Under the pieces are notes generated by a model. The model saw only the letters and a program-made list of their open reading frames with translations, did no database searches and was not told the origin of the DNA. The translations under genes and the position numbers were made by a program. Of a stretch of 40,714 nt of DNA, positions 19,736 through 31,291 are shown one piece after another. Where the stretch lies: NCBI GenBank assembly GCA_003427395.1, contig BFEA01000151.1, positions 882,595 to 923,308 of the forward strand, read 5' to 3'. Position 1 is the first letter of the stretch. Every line of letters starts with the position of its first letter. This stretch comes from Chara braunii (taxonomy: Eukaryota; Streptophyta; Charophyceae; Charales; Characeae).

Positions 19736-20760
19736 TTTTATACCTGCAAAACAGTGAGTTCCACAGACAACATACTATGTCCCCTGCAGGCAAACTCCGC
19801 GACAGCTAACAGTCAGGCAACAAGTAAGCAAGATAAAACCCAAAATAAAATAATAAAATAATAAAATAATTAAAGGAGTAAAACACCACAAGACAGTTCT
19901 TCACACCCAAGAGTTGTTGATTGCCTTGGTTTCGGCCCACCACTGGCCAGGAATGACAGGTCTCCCGTTAGTCTTACATACCTCATTCGGCCCGCCTCAG
20001 GCCAGGATCAGTCAGACCATTTGTCTTGACGGCCCCTTTGACCTGCCTCCAGATCAGGACCAGCATACCCACTAATCGAGTATGATAGCCCTTCGACACT
20101 CTCGCCAGGACACCCAGACTATAGCGGGTCTGGTCGCCCTATGACAGTAGACCTCCCGTCAGTCCAACTGTCCCGTACCCAGATTTGACCACTGCGGTCG
20201 GGGACCGGCTCACCCACCAGTTTTAGGCCTAGGGCGCTGGCTGCCCCGCCCAGATTCTTGAACGTGGGACCCGGTTTCACCACAGTTCCATGCTCCGGCG
20301 AACCTCACTGGATTGCATCCTCTAACTGCGGTAGGGTTCCAGCTGACCCCTCTTGACCTCATAGGCCAGACTCCTGGAGCCTTAGCCTCAGTCAACTACG
20401 GAATTCGACACTTGCGTCAGGGACCTGCTGACCCCACCAGATTGCAACCTACTGCAGTGCGGTAAGGCTCTGGCTGGCCTCGACAATCAATGCATCTTTA
20501 GGCTAGTGAAGATATCCCAAGCACAGACAGTCAAACAAACATCTTGTGCCCACAGTCAGACAGTTCATGCCCCAGATAACAGAATAAACATTTCTCAAGA
20601 GACGTCCCTTCAGTCTCAAGAGGCACTTATCTGCAACGAACGACAACCGATGATGCATTTCCTGGAGACCTCCCTTCAGCCTCAGGAAATGCAGAGTGCT
20701 GGCCCCAGAGAGGTTTTTTCCCTCATCTGAGACTGAAGATAGGCATCTTAGTCAAGAAAC

Positions 20761-20915
20761 ACGAAGTCCCCAAGCTGACAACTCTCTTGGTCAAGCAAGA
20801 CTGAACTTCTTTATGTTTATCTTCCTGGTAGCTCTTGGACAGACAACTTAATTCAAAAGTCACAAAGTCCCTCTACTGACAACTCTTTGGTCAGTTAGAG
20901 TTGAACTTCTTTATG
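20761..20915. repeat. Two-copy repeat, period about 101 bp
   Basis: AAGTCCC, CTGACAACTCT, TTGGTCA and TTGAACTTCTTTATG recur in the same order at 20761-20815 and 20862-20915, with substitutions between the blocks. Confidence 0.75.
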
Positions 20916-21294
20916 CCCGTCGAACTCTCCTCATCACGAGGTTGAAGCTGGTTGCTCTCAGATATACCACAACCATGAATTTTCTAGACCTGATGTCTTA
21001 ACAACTGCACTTCTCAATTGCTTCCCTCTTAGGGATCTGATACTCATGGACCGAGAAGCTTGCCACTTTTGTCTCCTTAATTTCGTCTCTTACAAAAAAA
21101 TAAAATAGAGTCTGTCCAGATATATAAATGAATAAAATCATCTGAAGTCTCTTTTGAGTCTTTTGATAAAAATCTGACAAGCCGAAAATTGACTTACTGA
21201 ACTGGCATGCAATAGTAGTCAAAGTCTGCTGAAATTATCGTCTTTGTTGAACCTCTCTGTCTCACTTCCACTTCTCTTAATTCTCTGAAGTAAT

Positions 21295-22484
21295 CTATTT
21301 ACTAGATGACTGACTCTTCTTTCCTCCCTTTGAGGTTATCGTAAGGATCAGGTCAGGGTCTCTGAAGATAAACTTACGAAAGTCTTGACCCTGGTACAAT
21401 ATCATGTACTCTTGAGTCATCCATTTATGATATCTCATAGACCTTGCCTTCTGCTTCACTTGTAATTTTGTAGGGACCGAGCCATCTAGGCTCCAATCTT
21501 TTAGTCCACTAAGTCTCAAGGGAACTGTCGAACAGAAGAACAACGTCACCAACCTTCAGTTTCTTTTTTTTTATATATCTTTTCTTGTTCCATCTCTCTT
21601 GATCTGACAGTCATCTGGTTGCCATTCTCTCTGCAACATCCATAACTGTCTGATCAACCTCTGATATTTGTCTCATTCTAATTTGAAGAAACTTTGAAAT
21701 AGAATAGTCTCTGTCACTCTCTTGACTTGACCATGTCTTGACAATGTTCTCAATAGGCAAGGTAGCATACCGACCATACCACAAGGTAAATGAAGCATAA
21801 TCAGTAGTCCTCTTGAAAGTGATGTTGTCAGCATAGACAACAACTCTTAGTACTTTTGGCCAGTTACTGAGATTTCTTTCACACCACTTGGCCAATAAAT
21901 CTTTCAGAGTTTTGTGACCCCTCTCAACAGGTGCGTTTGCTTGAGGATGATAGGTAGTCACATATCGAATTCTGACACCCAATCTGAGAGTGGTCCTTCT
22001 TACAATCTCATTCCTGAATTCAGACCCTCTGTCTGAGACAAACTCTCTGATGAAGGAATACTTGAGATAGACTTCCTCTATCCAGTCATCCACTTGTTCG
22101 ATAGTTTTCCTCTTCAGAGTCTTTGCCTCAACATAGCTAGAAAAATTATCTCTCATGTTCAATATATACCTCATCCCTCGTGCCTAGTGACGTAGTGATG
22201 AGATCCAGATGAACTTTGCTGCCTGTTTCCACCAAGATAGTAGGGAATAAAGGCTCAATCATCCCTGTAGTAGACCTCTTCTGACATAAAACACATGACT
22301 TACAAAATCTGTAAATCATATCTCTCATGTCAGGCCAGAAGGAAAATTTAGCTGTCTTAGAGTAGGTTGCTTCAGCAGCTCTATTGCCAGCAGCAACCCC
22401 CTTGTGTAGAGCAACAATTATCTCCAGTTGTCTTTCTTTGTCACAAACCACTCTTAGTGAAGGCAGTCCTCCCTTGCCATCCAC
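21295..22484 (-). pseudogene. Ty3/gypsy integrase (element A)
   Basis: The domain order is complete. The zinc-binding domain (22484-22300) has the first His (LHKGVAAGN) but Asn replaces the second His; the CxxC is intact (CKSCVLC). The catalytic core follows: first Asp in VHLDLI (about 22220), then after a frameshift near 22160 the second Asp in SDRGSEF and Glu in NAPVERGH, with 35 residues between these two, the normal DX35E spacing. A C-terminal SH3-like region lies at 21600-21295 in mixed frames. The enzyme inserts element cDNA into chromosomes. The core part alone (21611-22174) is open for 187 codons, the best-preserved piece of the element. Confidence 0.9.
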
Positions 22485-22735
22485 GAAGAGGTGACCTCAC
22501 TTTAGTCTGATTTTTTTTGTTAAATTCTTACAATAATATTCCTTCAACCGTTCTTTCTCCATTTTCTTCTCAATCTCTTGGTAAATCTCATCGTACTCTT
22601 CAAAGAAAAAAAATATATCTTCTTTTTTCTTCTCACCTTCTTCTTCATTCTTTGAGCCAAAGTTTTTCCCTGTCTCATGGGCTGCTATGACTGCAATATT
22701 AATGTTTGCATACCAGTTATTTTGTTCTTCCTCTT

Positions 22736-24480
22736 TTATTTTTCGAGAATTGATTCATAGACATAGGCATCAGGAATTTCTCCCCAGCAGTCTCTTTCTT
22801 CAGACCATAAACTCCACTTACAGGAGTTTGGTACTTCATAATCTTCATCATCTTTCTCATCCAGAAAATTATCAACATAAGAAGATTCTTCAATAGTTCC
22901 TTCAATATTTTCTTCTTTTTCATCTTTCCTCCATTCAATTCGACTTAGGTCATCTGCCCTATTCTTCTCAGTCGAAACCTTTTCCAAGACAAAATTAAAG
23001 GTCCAAATGAAGGTTATCCATCTGCTCACTGTTGGATCCACTTGTTGGTGTTTCTTAATTGGACCAATCACAACAGATGCACCAGTCCTCATAATGAACC
23101 TCCTTCCAAGGACATATTGTCTGAAGCACCTGAAACAGTGGATAATGGTCAGTAGCTCTTTCTTGAACTGGATGTAGCCTCATTCTATGGAGTTGAGAAT
23201 CTTGCTCTCAAATCTTAGAGGTTTTTTTTTGCCATTCTCATCTTTCTGTATAAGTACACCACCCAAAGCAACTGGTCCTTCATCTGCCTCAATGATGAAG
23301 GGTTTACCCCCTTCATCATCACAGTAAGGCACTCCTACCACTACACCACCATCTTTTAATTTTTCCTGCAGAGTTTCTGCAGCAGTCTATCTTTTTTCGT
23401 TCCAAGATAAATCAACCTCTTGCCTCACCATCTCCCTCAGAGGTTCTGCAAGGGTAGCAAAATGAGGAATGAGACTCCTCCAGAACCCACAGACACCCAA
23501 GAAGCTCCTGACGTCTGTCACCCGCTTGAGGGGCAGAGGTCAGTTCAAAATTTTATCTATTTTCTTGGGGTCGGAGCTCCTACCCTTGGAGAAACATCTG
23601 AAGCCCAAAATGGTGACCTCTGCTTGGAAGAGAAGTGACTTTGGTCCACTGGCAGTTAGATTATACTTCTGAAGTCTCTCTAGGATCAACTTTACACCTT
23701 CAGCATGCTCCCAGACCAACTTCCTGACGCCATCCCCAACCAAAGTCTCGTCTCTTACCATAGGTCCTTTCACAGGATTATCATCAATGTATGGACTAGT
23801 TATTTCATGAGAGATGTCCTGCATGACTTTGATCATATCCCTTTGAACCACTGTCACATCATTTGTCCAACCTTGAGGCACCACACACATTTGAATGAGG
23901 TCTCTTGACGTGTGCATGACAGTCATTGGCCGGCTAGTGGGATCAATGAGAAACTGATCAATCCAGAATATAAATCCATTAAAGAATAAATGCATCGACC
24001 AGCAAATGATTCAGAAAGGAGATCAGCATTAGGGAGGTTACCTGCATCACGTACCGTTATTGAGTTAAACTTCTGGAAATTTTGTATCCATCTCAATCCA
24101 CCTCCTGGTTTCCAAAAACTAAACCAGTGGTTAGCATACGGTCCATCAGCAGTTTCAGCAACATTAGATGCAATCTTCTTGTCAAGGTACTTTACCACTT
24201 CTGCCTCTTCTTTAAGGGCATACTTAGTTGGTTTGTCATTCTATGGGATGTGATCAGTTGTCCAAATTTTTGTCATCTTAATCATATTCACATCCAACCG
24301 CTCTCTCTCCTCATCATTAAAAGAGAATGCACAAGAGAACTCTTGACACACCTTGAAGATATATTCCTTCTCTTTAGGCAAGATAAATTGATCAGAGTCT
24401 ATCTTCATCGTGTCAAACCTTTCCCTGGTGACTCTATTCTTAAATTTCGCAAATTCTCTTAATTCCTTGAAAATTCTCCT
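22736..24480 (-). pseudogene. Ty3/gypsy reverse transcriptase and RNase H (element A)
   Basis: The region before RT reads from about 24480. RT fingers lie at 24198-23970 (FSFWKPGGGLRWIQNF, then the first catalytic Asp in SLMDLYSG). A one-base deletion near 23962 shifts the frame, and palm and thumb continue in 23995-23540: PQGWTND, the catalytic YIDD, and TILGFRCF. The connection segment (VRSFLGVCGFWR) follows at about 23530-23460 in a further frame. RNase H runs 23390-22900: FIIEADEGPVALGG, then a TGA in the NSIE-GYIQF segment, then CFRQYVLGRRF, ending NRADDLSR. Catalytic motifs survive while the frame is broken at least twice, so decay is by indels and stops rather than loss of key residues. 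Confidence 0.9.
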
Positions 24481-24671
24481 TTCTTATTCCAGTGTCTCGT
24501 CATAATCCTTTTCTATTATGACTGCCACCGGGTTCTTCTTCACCCTCTTGGGCTTGTATTTTCTCTTTGACCCAGTGACTATTTTTCTAAAAAAGGATGA
24601 GTTGATGCAATCTTTAATTTCATTTTTTCACCTTTGGCAGTCTCAACAGCCTTCTTAAATGCTTCAATCTG

Positions 24672-25310
24672 TCAATCTTCGTCTTTGAGCTTACCAAGAG
24701 TTTTTATCATCTTTGAAATCTGATTAATATCAACTGAGACTTCCTCCTTAAATTTCTGTTTGTCTTTCCCTTTTATTTTCCTTATCTTATCAGCAGACTT
24801 TTCCCCTATAATTGAGTTAGCTGATATCTTGTGCTTGTGATGATAAGCCAGACAAACCATGAAAGTCTGTTCTTGTGCAGTTTCCGGGTTTTGCAGACTG
24901 ATCGAGGATGATCTTCATGACTGAAGAACTGGACAGTCTCCATCATGTGTAAGAACGGAGTGCCCAGAATATAATCATGGTCCAAGTCTGGTATCACAAA
25001 CCCCAATAGCTCGACTGCCATCATCCCGACTCTAATAGCAAATTATCAATAAACCCTACCACCAAGAGCTCTCCAGCAATATTGCTTAGCGTTTATATCG
25101 CAGGCCTATCAATAGCCAGACCACAAACTTTCATTTCCTTCTAAGAGACAAGTATCATCTCCGCCCCAGAATCCACTAAGGCTCGGATTTTCACTTGATT
25201 AATATAAATCATTAAATAGTCACAATCCATGGTTGCGAATCTCATCTTACATCTGGGCAAGGTCCTGTTAATTTGACTAGGAAAAACTGATCCCAAGTAA
25301 TTAACTTCCA
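24672..25310 (-). pseudogene. Retropepsin-like aspartic protease (element A)
   Basis: The active-site signature LVDSGAEMIL is read at about 25179-25150, with the catalytic Asp codon at 25171-25173. An in-frame TAG follows at 25141-25143, a second stop falls after ERPAI-like sequence near 25097, and the frame resumes with ILGTPFLH (25024-24806), the usual C-terminal ILG motif. Upstream DYLMIYINQ gives the expected beta strand. The enzyme would cut the gag-pol polyprotein. A Lys-rich linker (24860-24672) joins it to RT. Confidence 0.85.
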
Positions 25311-25348
25311 TTCTTTTCTTCTCAATTAATTTTTTTCAATTCCTCCCT

Positions 25349-25429
25349 CAACTTGGATGTTAGTGTCAATGCCTCAATAATTTTCTTCTCATGTTAGTGT
25401 CAACTTGGATGTTAGTGTCAATGCCTCAA
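25349..25429. repeat. 29-bp direct repeat inside the element's gag-pol junction
   Basis: CAACTTGGATGTTAGTGTCA plus ATGCCTCAA occurs at 25349-25377 and identically at 25401-25429 (period 52). The identity shows a recent local duplication in an otherwise old copy. Confidence 0.9.
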
Positions 25430-26900
25430 CTGATCCCTCAATTCCTTCCAATATCTTAGTAATTATATCCGTAATTACGGTTTCATCCTCTAGTTCACTC
25501 TTGAGTAAGAATTTTTTTTTTTTTCTCTTGTTTACTTCTCTTGGGCAAGGGTCTTCCATCAATTCTTGAACACCCAACCTCGAGTCAGTGTCATAATAAG
25601 ATAGAAGGTGCTTAAGTCGTTGCTTGTTTGTCCAGCCATAACCGAGCCCAAATAATTTATATTCATCCAAAGAAATCATTTATTTGAGGTACTTTGAAGC
25701 ATGAAATCCTCTCATCTGGCCTCTTTGCTCTGGCGATATCAGACCCTCCTTTTATAATATCAACTCTCTCTACCAGTTCCCGTATAACACATACCAGAAC
25801 CTCCTCATTAGTCCCTGCAGAAGAACTTGGTCTCCCTCGTCCTGCCATCTTGACCATAGACTCTCCCTGATACTTTCTTCTCTCTCTCTGTCACCTCTAT
25901 CCTCCCCTTTTTTATTTTTTCAGTCTCTTACTCTTCTTGCAAGAGATACGGGTTCGTTTCTCTCTTCCCTCGTTTGCTCTACTCATTGAGAGTTCTATAC
26001 ATAGAGCGTGTAGGCAATAATAGACTGGGTAGTGATCAATGGCAATCCGATCCTTCTCAGTCTTCCAATATAGTCCCCAATCAACTCTCTTTCATCATCC
26101 CTGCTCAATCTTCTATTATATCCTCTTACAGTACCCCAGATCATGAAATATCACGTCAAATCTATAATCTCATAATCAAATTGCACTGCTTACAGCCCGT
26201 TCCTGATTCTTCTGGCAAGAGAGACTCGTTCTCTAGAAGAGTGGTACGATATTCTCTCAACAGTCCCCACTTTCACCACCTTTAATAAATAGTTGATCTC
26301 AGTCTGGTCAGTGACAACTCTCATGGCAGAATCTTTCATCTGATCAAAGAAGGGCTGGAAGAACTCGAGCTCATCCAAGGTAGAGAGGTTTCTGTCAGAG
26401 GTCCGAAGAATTTTCTTCTATTTTGACTATTCTTCCTTCCAGCACAATCCCAAATGTTAGCTGTTCAACCAAGCTGGGCATTGTTAACCATCATAGACAA
26501 TATCTGAAAGATAAATCTCAAGATGAACATAATAAGGAATCTCAAATCTGTGCTCAAAAGTACTCAGAAGCAGGGATTTTATCATCACAGTAGAGTCTTT
26601 CTCTCTTGCTCTACCGACTTCAACAATAGTCTTCAGTAGAGGCATCTAGTCTCTCTTGTCCTCAAACCCGTCTGCAATTGAGAACTCAGGGAGCTTCTCA
26701 AACTGACTCACTCCCACTCCTCATGTTACTTTCCTTTTGAACTTTCTAGCCACTCTTTTGTTCGCTCGAAACTGACATACGCCCCCTTCAGACACTCCAA
26801 ATAGTCAACTTCCTCCTCTAGACAGGCTGAGGCGTAAACCCTCATGTCCAGACTGCCAGAGTTCAAGAATTTGATCACAGGAATGTGAAACGTTACATGT
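25389..26900 (-). pseudogene. Gag-like region of element A, heavily broken
   Basis: A series of minus-strand pieces with protein-like composition lies upstream of protease: 26893-26740 (YASACLEEEVDYLECLKGAY), 26378-26190 (DELEFFQPFFDQMKDSAMRV), 25857-25663 (GRGRPSSSAGTNEEVLV) and 25679-25389 (FGLGYGWTNKQRLKHLL, then a KRKKKK run and an acidic helix). Position and charge pattern fit gag; no zinc knuckle is visible. Assignment rests on location. Confidence 0.5.
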
Positions 26901-28690
26901 GATTTTCCACAAGTCTCATATCTCAGAATTACAAAGAGATTATCATACCCCGTTACCTCTGCCCGATTCCGCCTTGGATGGTTTTCTGTTCGTCACGCAG
27001 TCCTTCCCTCGGAAGGTCCTCCTCGCTCCCGATCATCCTTTCTTCGATCAACCTTGCCTTGTACTCCGCGGTCCTCTTCTCTACCTTTGCTAGCTTGCGT
27101 CACGCGTCCATGACTCTCACTTTCTTTCATACAGCCCCATCTGAATTTAGCGTGTCCGATCCTTCTTTACCTCTACCATTCCTGGTTTCTTGGGTTCCTC
27201 GTTTGCTTCCTCCGACTTTTCCCGAGCTTTCTCCCGATGAAAGTTCCTTTCTGTTTCCCTCAGTCCAGTCCGGATTTGTCGATTCTCTGTCCTTATAACC
27301 CCCCTCGCTTTGTACTATCCTCCTTCGCTCCTGCAATCACCTGTCCCGTCATGCGTTGTCATTTTGTCTGGATTTGCATAAACCAGGGGAATTTTTTCCG
27401 AACACATGCCGCTCGGGATTTTAGGCGCTATGGACCCTAGATCTTTCGAATCGCCTTATTCAAAAAGTAGTATTTCGAATCCTGCCATTCGACCGTAATT
27501 GGTCCTCTCCCTCATCCGATTACGGAATAGTACTCGATTCTTCGCTTTGACAAGCTTACTGGAGCGTTCTAGTACGCCGTACAGGGTACGCAGGATCTCC
27601 GACTGCATGCCTTGTCGGAGAAGGTTCCCGCTCCTTCTTCAGGTTAGCATTTTCCTCTCGTTTTTTAGGAGGGTTTCAACCTCTCGGGCATGATAGTTAT
27701 CGTGGTCTTATCCCCACATTGGTTTACATGAAATGCGGGTTCCGCTAATATTACCTCTCGGCGGACGAAGACATATTAGTAGTAGGGTCTTTCTCGAGGC
27801 CACACCTTTGTTTGGTATTTAGGAATACCCAATCTTCGCTGCAGGTGGGTAGGTAAGGTTCGCATCCGTCACGAAGGACCTTCCCCAGCCGAGCGTGCCC
27901 CCTCTCGTGCTTACAATGCCTTACACGTTCCAGGGTCTTCCCTAGTCGGTACCTATTTTCATCTTCCGTTCGTTTGGCAACTTCAATAGTCTCACCTATC
28001 CTAATCATATGCGGAAAGGACATGAGGAACCGCTTATTCCCTCATTCCGGACATCCATGTTTTGTCCCGCTCCGGTTGCCTGCCGATTGGTACCCCCCTC
28101 TCACCCGCGTAGGGGCTCTTCATCACGCCTTGGCCCCTAAAATTTATGTACCCCTTCTGGTCCTTCGAAGCCGAAACGATGTTCCGGTGGTTCTTACTTA
28201 CAAATGTACCTGCGAGGCGCCCCCCCCCCCACACACACTTTTCAGACTACGCGCCCTTACCATCTTTTTCCGCCTTGTAGCGACGTATTTGGCCGTCTAA
28301 ATAGCCATTACTGTCAAGAATAAGTAAATGGAAATTATAAATGATGTACATCTTCTTGAGTATAACATAAAATAAGAAGGTCGTAGTAATTCAAGATAAA
28401 TGTTGATATGTGTTATCATATTATTGACTTATNAGGTTTNNTAAAGTAATTGATACAAGAATAGGATAGCAAAAAAAAAACAAGAGTAGATATCCCATGA
28501 ACAAAGTCATAGCTTCGTCCTCAGTTTGATATGAAGTACAAAAAAGAATTAAAGGTAATAAAGTAGGCAATGTGGTAAAAAAGAAGAAACTAGTTTTTCG
28601 AGAGTCGCTCCCCCCTTTTTATCTTAACAAAGCCCCCTATGTAGTAGTATCATACTAATTTTGCTATGCTGGTTTGGTCACCTATGCTAG
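26900..28690. other. No gene recognised
   Basis: Short frames on both strands without domains. The 90-codon minus frame at 27751-28023 (with RYRLGKTLERV and RGHARLGKVL) is protein-like but unassigned; it could be a further decayed member of the array that starts at 28.7 kb, though I could not align it. An AT-rich island lies at 28310-28640. Confidence 0.35.
28310..28640. other. AT-rich island with Ns
   Basis: About 330 bases much richer in A/T than both flanks, with Ns at 28433, 28440 and 28441. No frame or repeat recognised. Possibly a small non-autonomous transposon or an insert from elsewhere. Confidence 0.45.
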
Positions 28691-28698
28691 TCCCGCTC

Positions 28699-29460
28699 TC
28701 ATCCCCTCGACCCTTCCAGCTCCGCAGGCTCGAACAGTCGAGCTACCCCTGCTAAATAGCTTTCCCCTATCTTAATCTCTCTTCGAATTATGTGCTCATA
28801 TTCCGCATAGGCTAACCGCGACATCCCCAATATCAGGATATTGATGACCTCAAGCAGTTCCCAGACCTGGTTCCCCCAAAACGGCCCGTGCTCCACGGAG
28901 ACGTCATAAAACATCCCGATGGCTTGAGGTGGGAAGTGGTCTACCCATACTATTACTGAGTCCGCCAGAGTTTGTGCCCTAGGGAGGCTCCCAAAGATAA
29001 GATTTATCATGAATCGGGGGACCTGACATCTTAGCCGGGTTGTTGGTGCACTAAGCCCTCACCAGCTCCATACTTCCACCCTAGTCCGTAAGCCCACGTT
29101 CCTCCTGCCCCGGATTGCTTGACCTATCCAAGTCAATACCCGAGTGACCCTTCGAAAGACCGCGGCTAACTCGTGACCCTGTACTATTCCGATCCCTAAG
29201 TGCCATCCAACTTTGTGTAGGTACAAAGTCCCAGATATTTCAAAGTTGGAGTATAGGTCATCCCCAGATCTCCGGTTAAACCGCATCCCAGTCCACAAAC
29301 ATTCCACCATTATGAAGGCGTTGTCCCTCCCCAAAGTTACGGCCTGTCATTCTACGTCGATTCCTCGGACTTCAAAGCTTGCTGGAAGCAATACTTCCCA
29401 TCCCCTGTCGTTATTCCAAGGTGGCCTGGGGTACTGGGCTGGCGTGTCATCCGGATACAT
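28699..29460 (-). pseudogene. Tandem-array family, copy A (best preserved)
   Basis: One minus-strand frame of about 254 codons with only two stops, both TGA (29347-29349 and 29059-29061), and no frameshift. Landmarks in order: PPWNNDRGWEVLLPASFEV, a VECLWTG box, GTLYLHKVGWHLGIGI, VLTWIGQAI, a DSVIVWVDHF box, VEHGPFWGNQVWELLEV, and a C-terminal GESYLAGVARLF box. The same landmarks recur in three neighbouring blocks at 29.6, 30.6 and 31.3 kb. The many Trp and the beta-like alternation suggest a compact globular domain. I do not recognise it; there is no catalytic signature, signal peptide or membrane segment. Capsid-like retroelement protein or host multigene family are both possible. Confidence 0.6.
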
Positions 29461-29618
29461 CTTGCCATCATCGTTGATTGATGATCTCTTGCATATCCCA
29501 AACAGAGAGGATTACAACCTTTCTTTAGCAACCGTCCGTCTACCGCCTTTTTTTCCTTTCACGTCCTCATTCTTCTTCTTTGGCTTCTGCTAACTTTTTT
29601 CACTTCTTAGTTCACTTA

Positions 29619-30290
29619 TCAGGGACTAGCATCTTCCAGCTCGTACAACCGGTACAGATCGTCTATGTAGGCCAGACCCCGACCTACCTCCCACCTGATG
29701 ACGTCCCACAAGACGTAGTCATTGATTAGTGGAATCCTTGGCCTTGTTGTCAAAGTTGCGTGTAGTATACGCAGTACCTCCTACCTCTCCCTACTGTCGA
29801 ACGACCCCATTTCTAGAAAGATTCGACAGTATTCCCTGTAAGTCCTTGCTTCTTCGAAAGTTAGGTCGGCAAAGGCCGCTATTGCCTGCCTAACGTGCGC
29901 TACGCCACCCACCCTTTGTAGTATAAAGAGCGGCAACCTCATCCGTACATTCTCATTAGGTAGAATAAAGGTTCCTACCATAGCCACCCTTAAGTCCGCC
30001 GTTACTTCGTCCCGCTCAGGATCGGCGAACTCGAATCCTGCCTGCCATACCAGTTGCCATGCGCCCTCGAACATACCCAACGGGTCTTCCCTCGATGCTA
30101 ACATGACCCCAAAGGTGCGTCACCCATCCTTTGATAGGTACAACCGCCCCTTCGCACGTACGTGCCCTCGCGGATCCGGATTTCATCCGCCCTGCTCCCC
30201 TTCCACATGCCATTCTACTTCGGTTACTAGATACAACGTATTCTCCAAAAGCTCGATTCCGACTCAGTCCACTACAGGATTTCGAATTTC
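29619..30290 (-). pseudogene. Tandem-array family, copy C
   Basis: A single minus-strand frame of about 224 codons with several in-frame stops, including TGA at 30183-30185, TGA at 30120-30122 and TAG at 29781-29783; no frameshift is needed. It matches copy A in order: a VGIEL block, VEWHVEG for VECLWTG, GRLYLSKDG followed by TGA exactly where copy A has Trp (GTLYLHKVGW), then LVWQAGF, a RMRLPLFIL block, and the C-terminal YIDDLYRLYELED box that also ends copy B. The longest uninterrupted part (30104-29781) is 107 codons. This register of shared landmarks, rather than overall identity, is the evidence for homology. Confidence 0.55.
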
Positions 30291-30619
30291 GTTCTAGGTG
30301 AGTATGCTGATTTCTATGCCGCCATCCTGTTCCCTTGGTGGTTCGCTTCCTTGTGGGCGATCTTCAAAGAACGTCCTTCTCCGGGTCATTCCGTACTCTG
30401 CCCTTCTTTTCTTAGTTCCTTACCTACGCTCAACAGTTGCACCCACAGTAGCCGAACGCCCCTTCCCTATTTTAATCTTCATGTGCGCCCGCTTAACTAA
30501 TGTACATGCTTCCTACCCTACGTTACCCCCTAGTTTACATGCATCTCCCCTTTTTCCCTCGCCTTTGCCCCCCTTGATCTCCTCACGGTTTCAGAGCTCC
30601 CTTTCCCTTAGTCGAACCA

Positions 30620-31260
30620 CATTACTTCAAATAGTTTAAAAACATCATCTATGTAGGAGGGCGGCCACCTCTAGGCGATAATACTTATCCATTCGTAAGA
30701 TGATGAAGACTTCCCAAACTCGATTGCCGTAGAAGGGTCCGTGTTTCAACGAGGTCTTATAAAACACCTCAGACAACCAGGCAAACTCTACGTGTACCCG
30801 TTCCAAAGAGTCGGTCACTTTTAAGATGTGGTAAATCCCCTCAAGCCAATCAGCCACGAATTCCCGTACCCAGACCTTTGTTCGTAGGCAAGGTGGCCCG
30901 AGTTCCTTCCATCCTCCCATCACGACCCTACTACTGACCTCATCCCATGGTGCAAAATAAGTGTCACCCCTTTTCAGAAAGAATGATCATTCGAACTGAT
31001 TCCACTTTTCCTTCCGCTATCTCGTCCCATCCTTCCTCTTCCCTTATTGGGTTCCAGATCCGTTCTATCCAAATGTATGATAGTTCCGGGACAACTTCAA
31101 ATCCAATCCAATCACACGTGGTCCCTCTCCATTCGTTTTCTGCCGGTATAGGCATCTTTACCCCCTCTCTGAGTCGTTGGCTCCCATCCTTTGAAAGTGC
31201 ATTCCATCAATAGCCGCTTTGTAGCCATCATCCCTTCCTGCACAACGTCGGCCACTCATT
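30620..31260 (-). pseudogene. Tandem-array family, copy B
   Basis: Minus-strand pieces in two or three frames. LLMECTFKG (about 31200) matches VECLWTG of copy A. 31155-30964 carries WIGFEVVPELSYIW. After a frameshift, 30923-30645 carries DSLERVHVEFAW, then SLKHGPFYGNRVWEV, which aligns without gaps to copy A's VEHGPFWGNQVWEL. A last frameshift gives YIDDVFKLFEV near 30640-30620, the same end as copy C. The HGPF-GN-VWE box is the clearest signature of the family. Confidence 0.6.
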
Positions 31261-31291
31261 TCCCTCAAATAAATCCCTCCTCTCATAAATC

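Larger units (their letters stand above)
19181..21294. other. Repeat-rich flank of gypsy element A, no gene called
   Basis: This lies on the 3' side of the minus-strand gypsy element, where its 3' UTR and LTR should be. It holds a 70-bp tandem repeat at 19543-19735, an AATAAAATAATAAAAT tract near 19850, a loose repeat of about 60 bp built on CCAGGA or CAGATCAGGACC between 19920 and 20480, and a two-copy repeat at 20761-20915. A 76-codon minus frame at 19318-19548 has no recognisable domain. LTR limits were not found. Confidence 0.4.
21295..26900 (-). mobile_element. Decayed Ty3/gypsy LTR retrotransposon (element A), internal region
   Basis: Minus-strand order is gag-like (about 26.9-25.4 kb), aspartic protease (25.3-24.8), RT (24.5-23.4), RNase H (23.4-22.7) and integrase (22.5-21.3). 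RT-RH before integrase defines Ty3/gypsy rather than Ty1/copia. All parts carry frameshifts or stops, so the copy is dead. Flanking LTRs were not delimited. The integrase shares the unusual NAPVERG motif with element B at 9.8-11.2 kb, so both belong to one clade. Confidence 0.85.

Noticed and set aside
22736-22938. Lys/Met-rich 73-codon frame in another register inside RNase H
   Set aside because: A shadow of the real RNase H frame, caused by AT-rich codons.
27465-27490. tRNA-like B box (TTCGAATCC)
   Set aside because: No A box at the right distance and no cloverleaf could be folded from the neighbourhood.
28699-30290. TGA read as Trp (alternative genetic code or recoding)
   Set aside because: TAG stops and frameshifts occur in the same array and elements, and TGA ends several frames normally. 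Decay explains it better.
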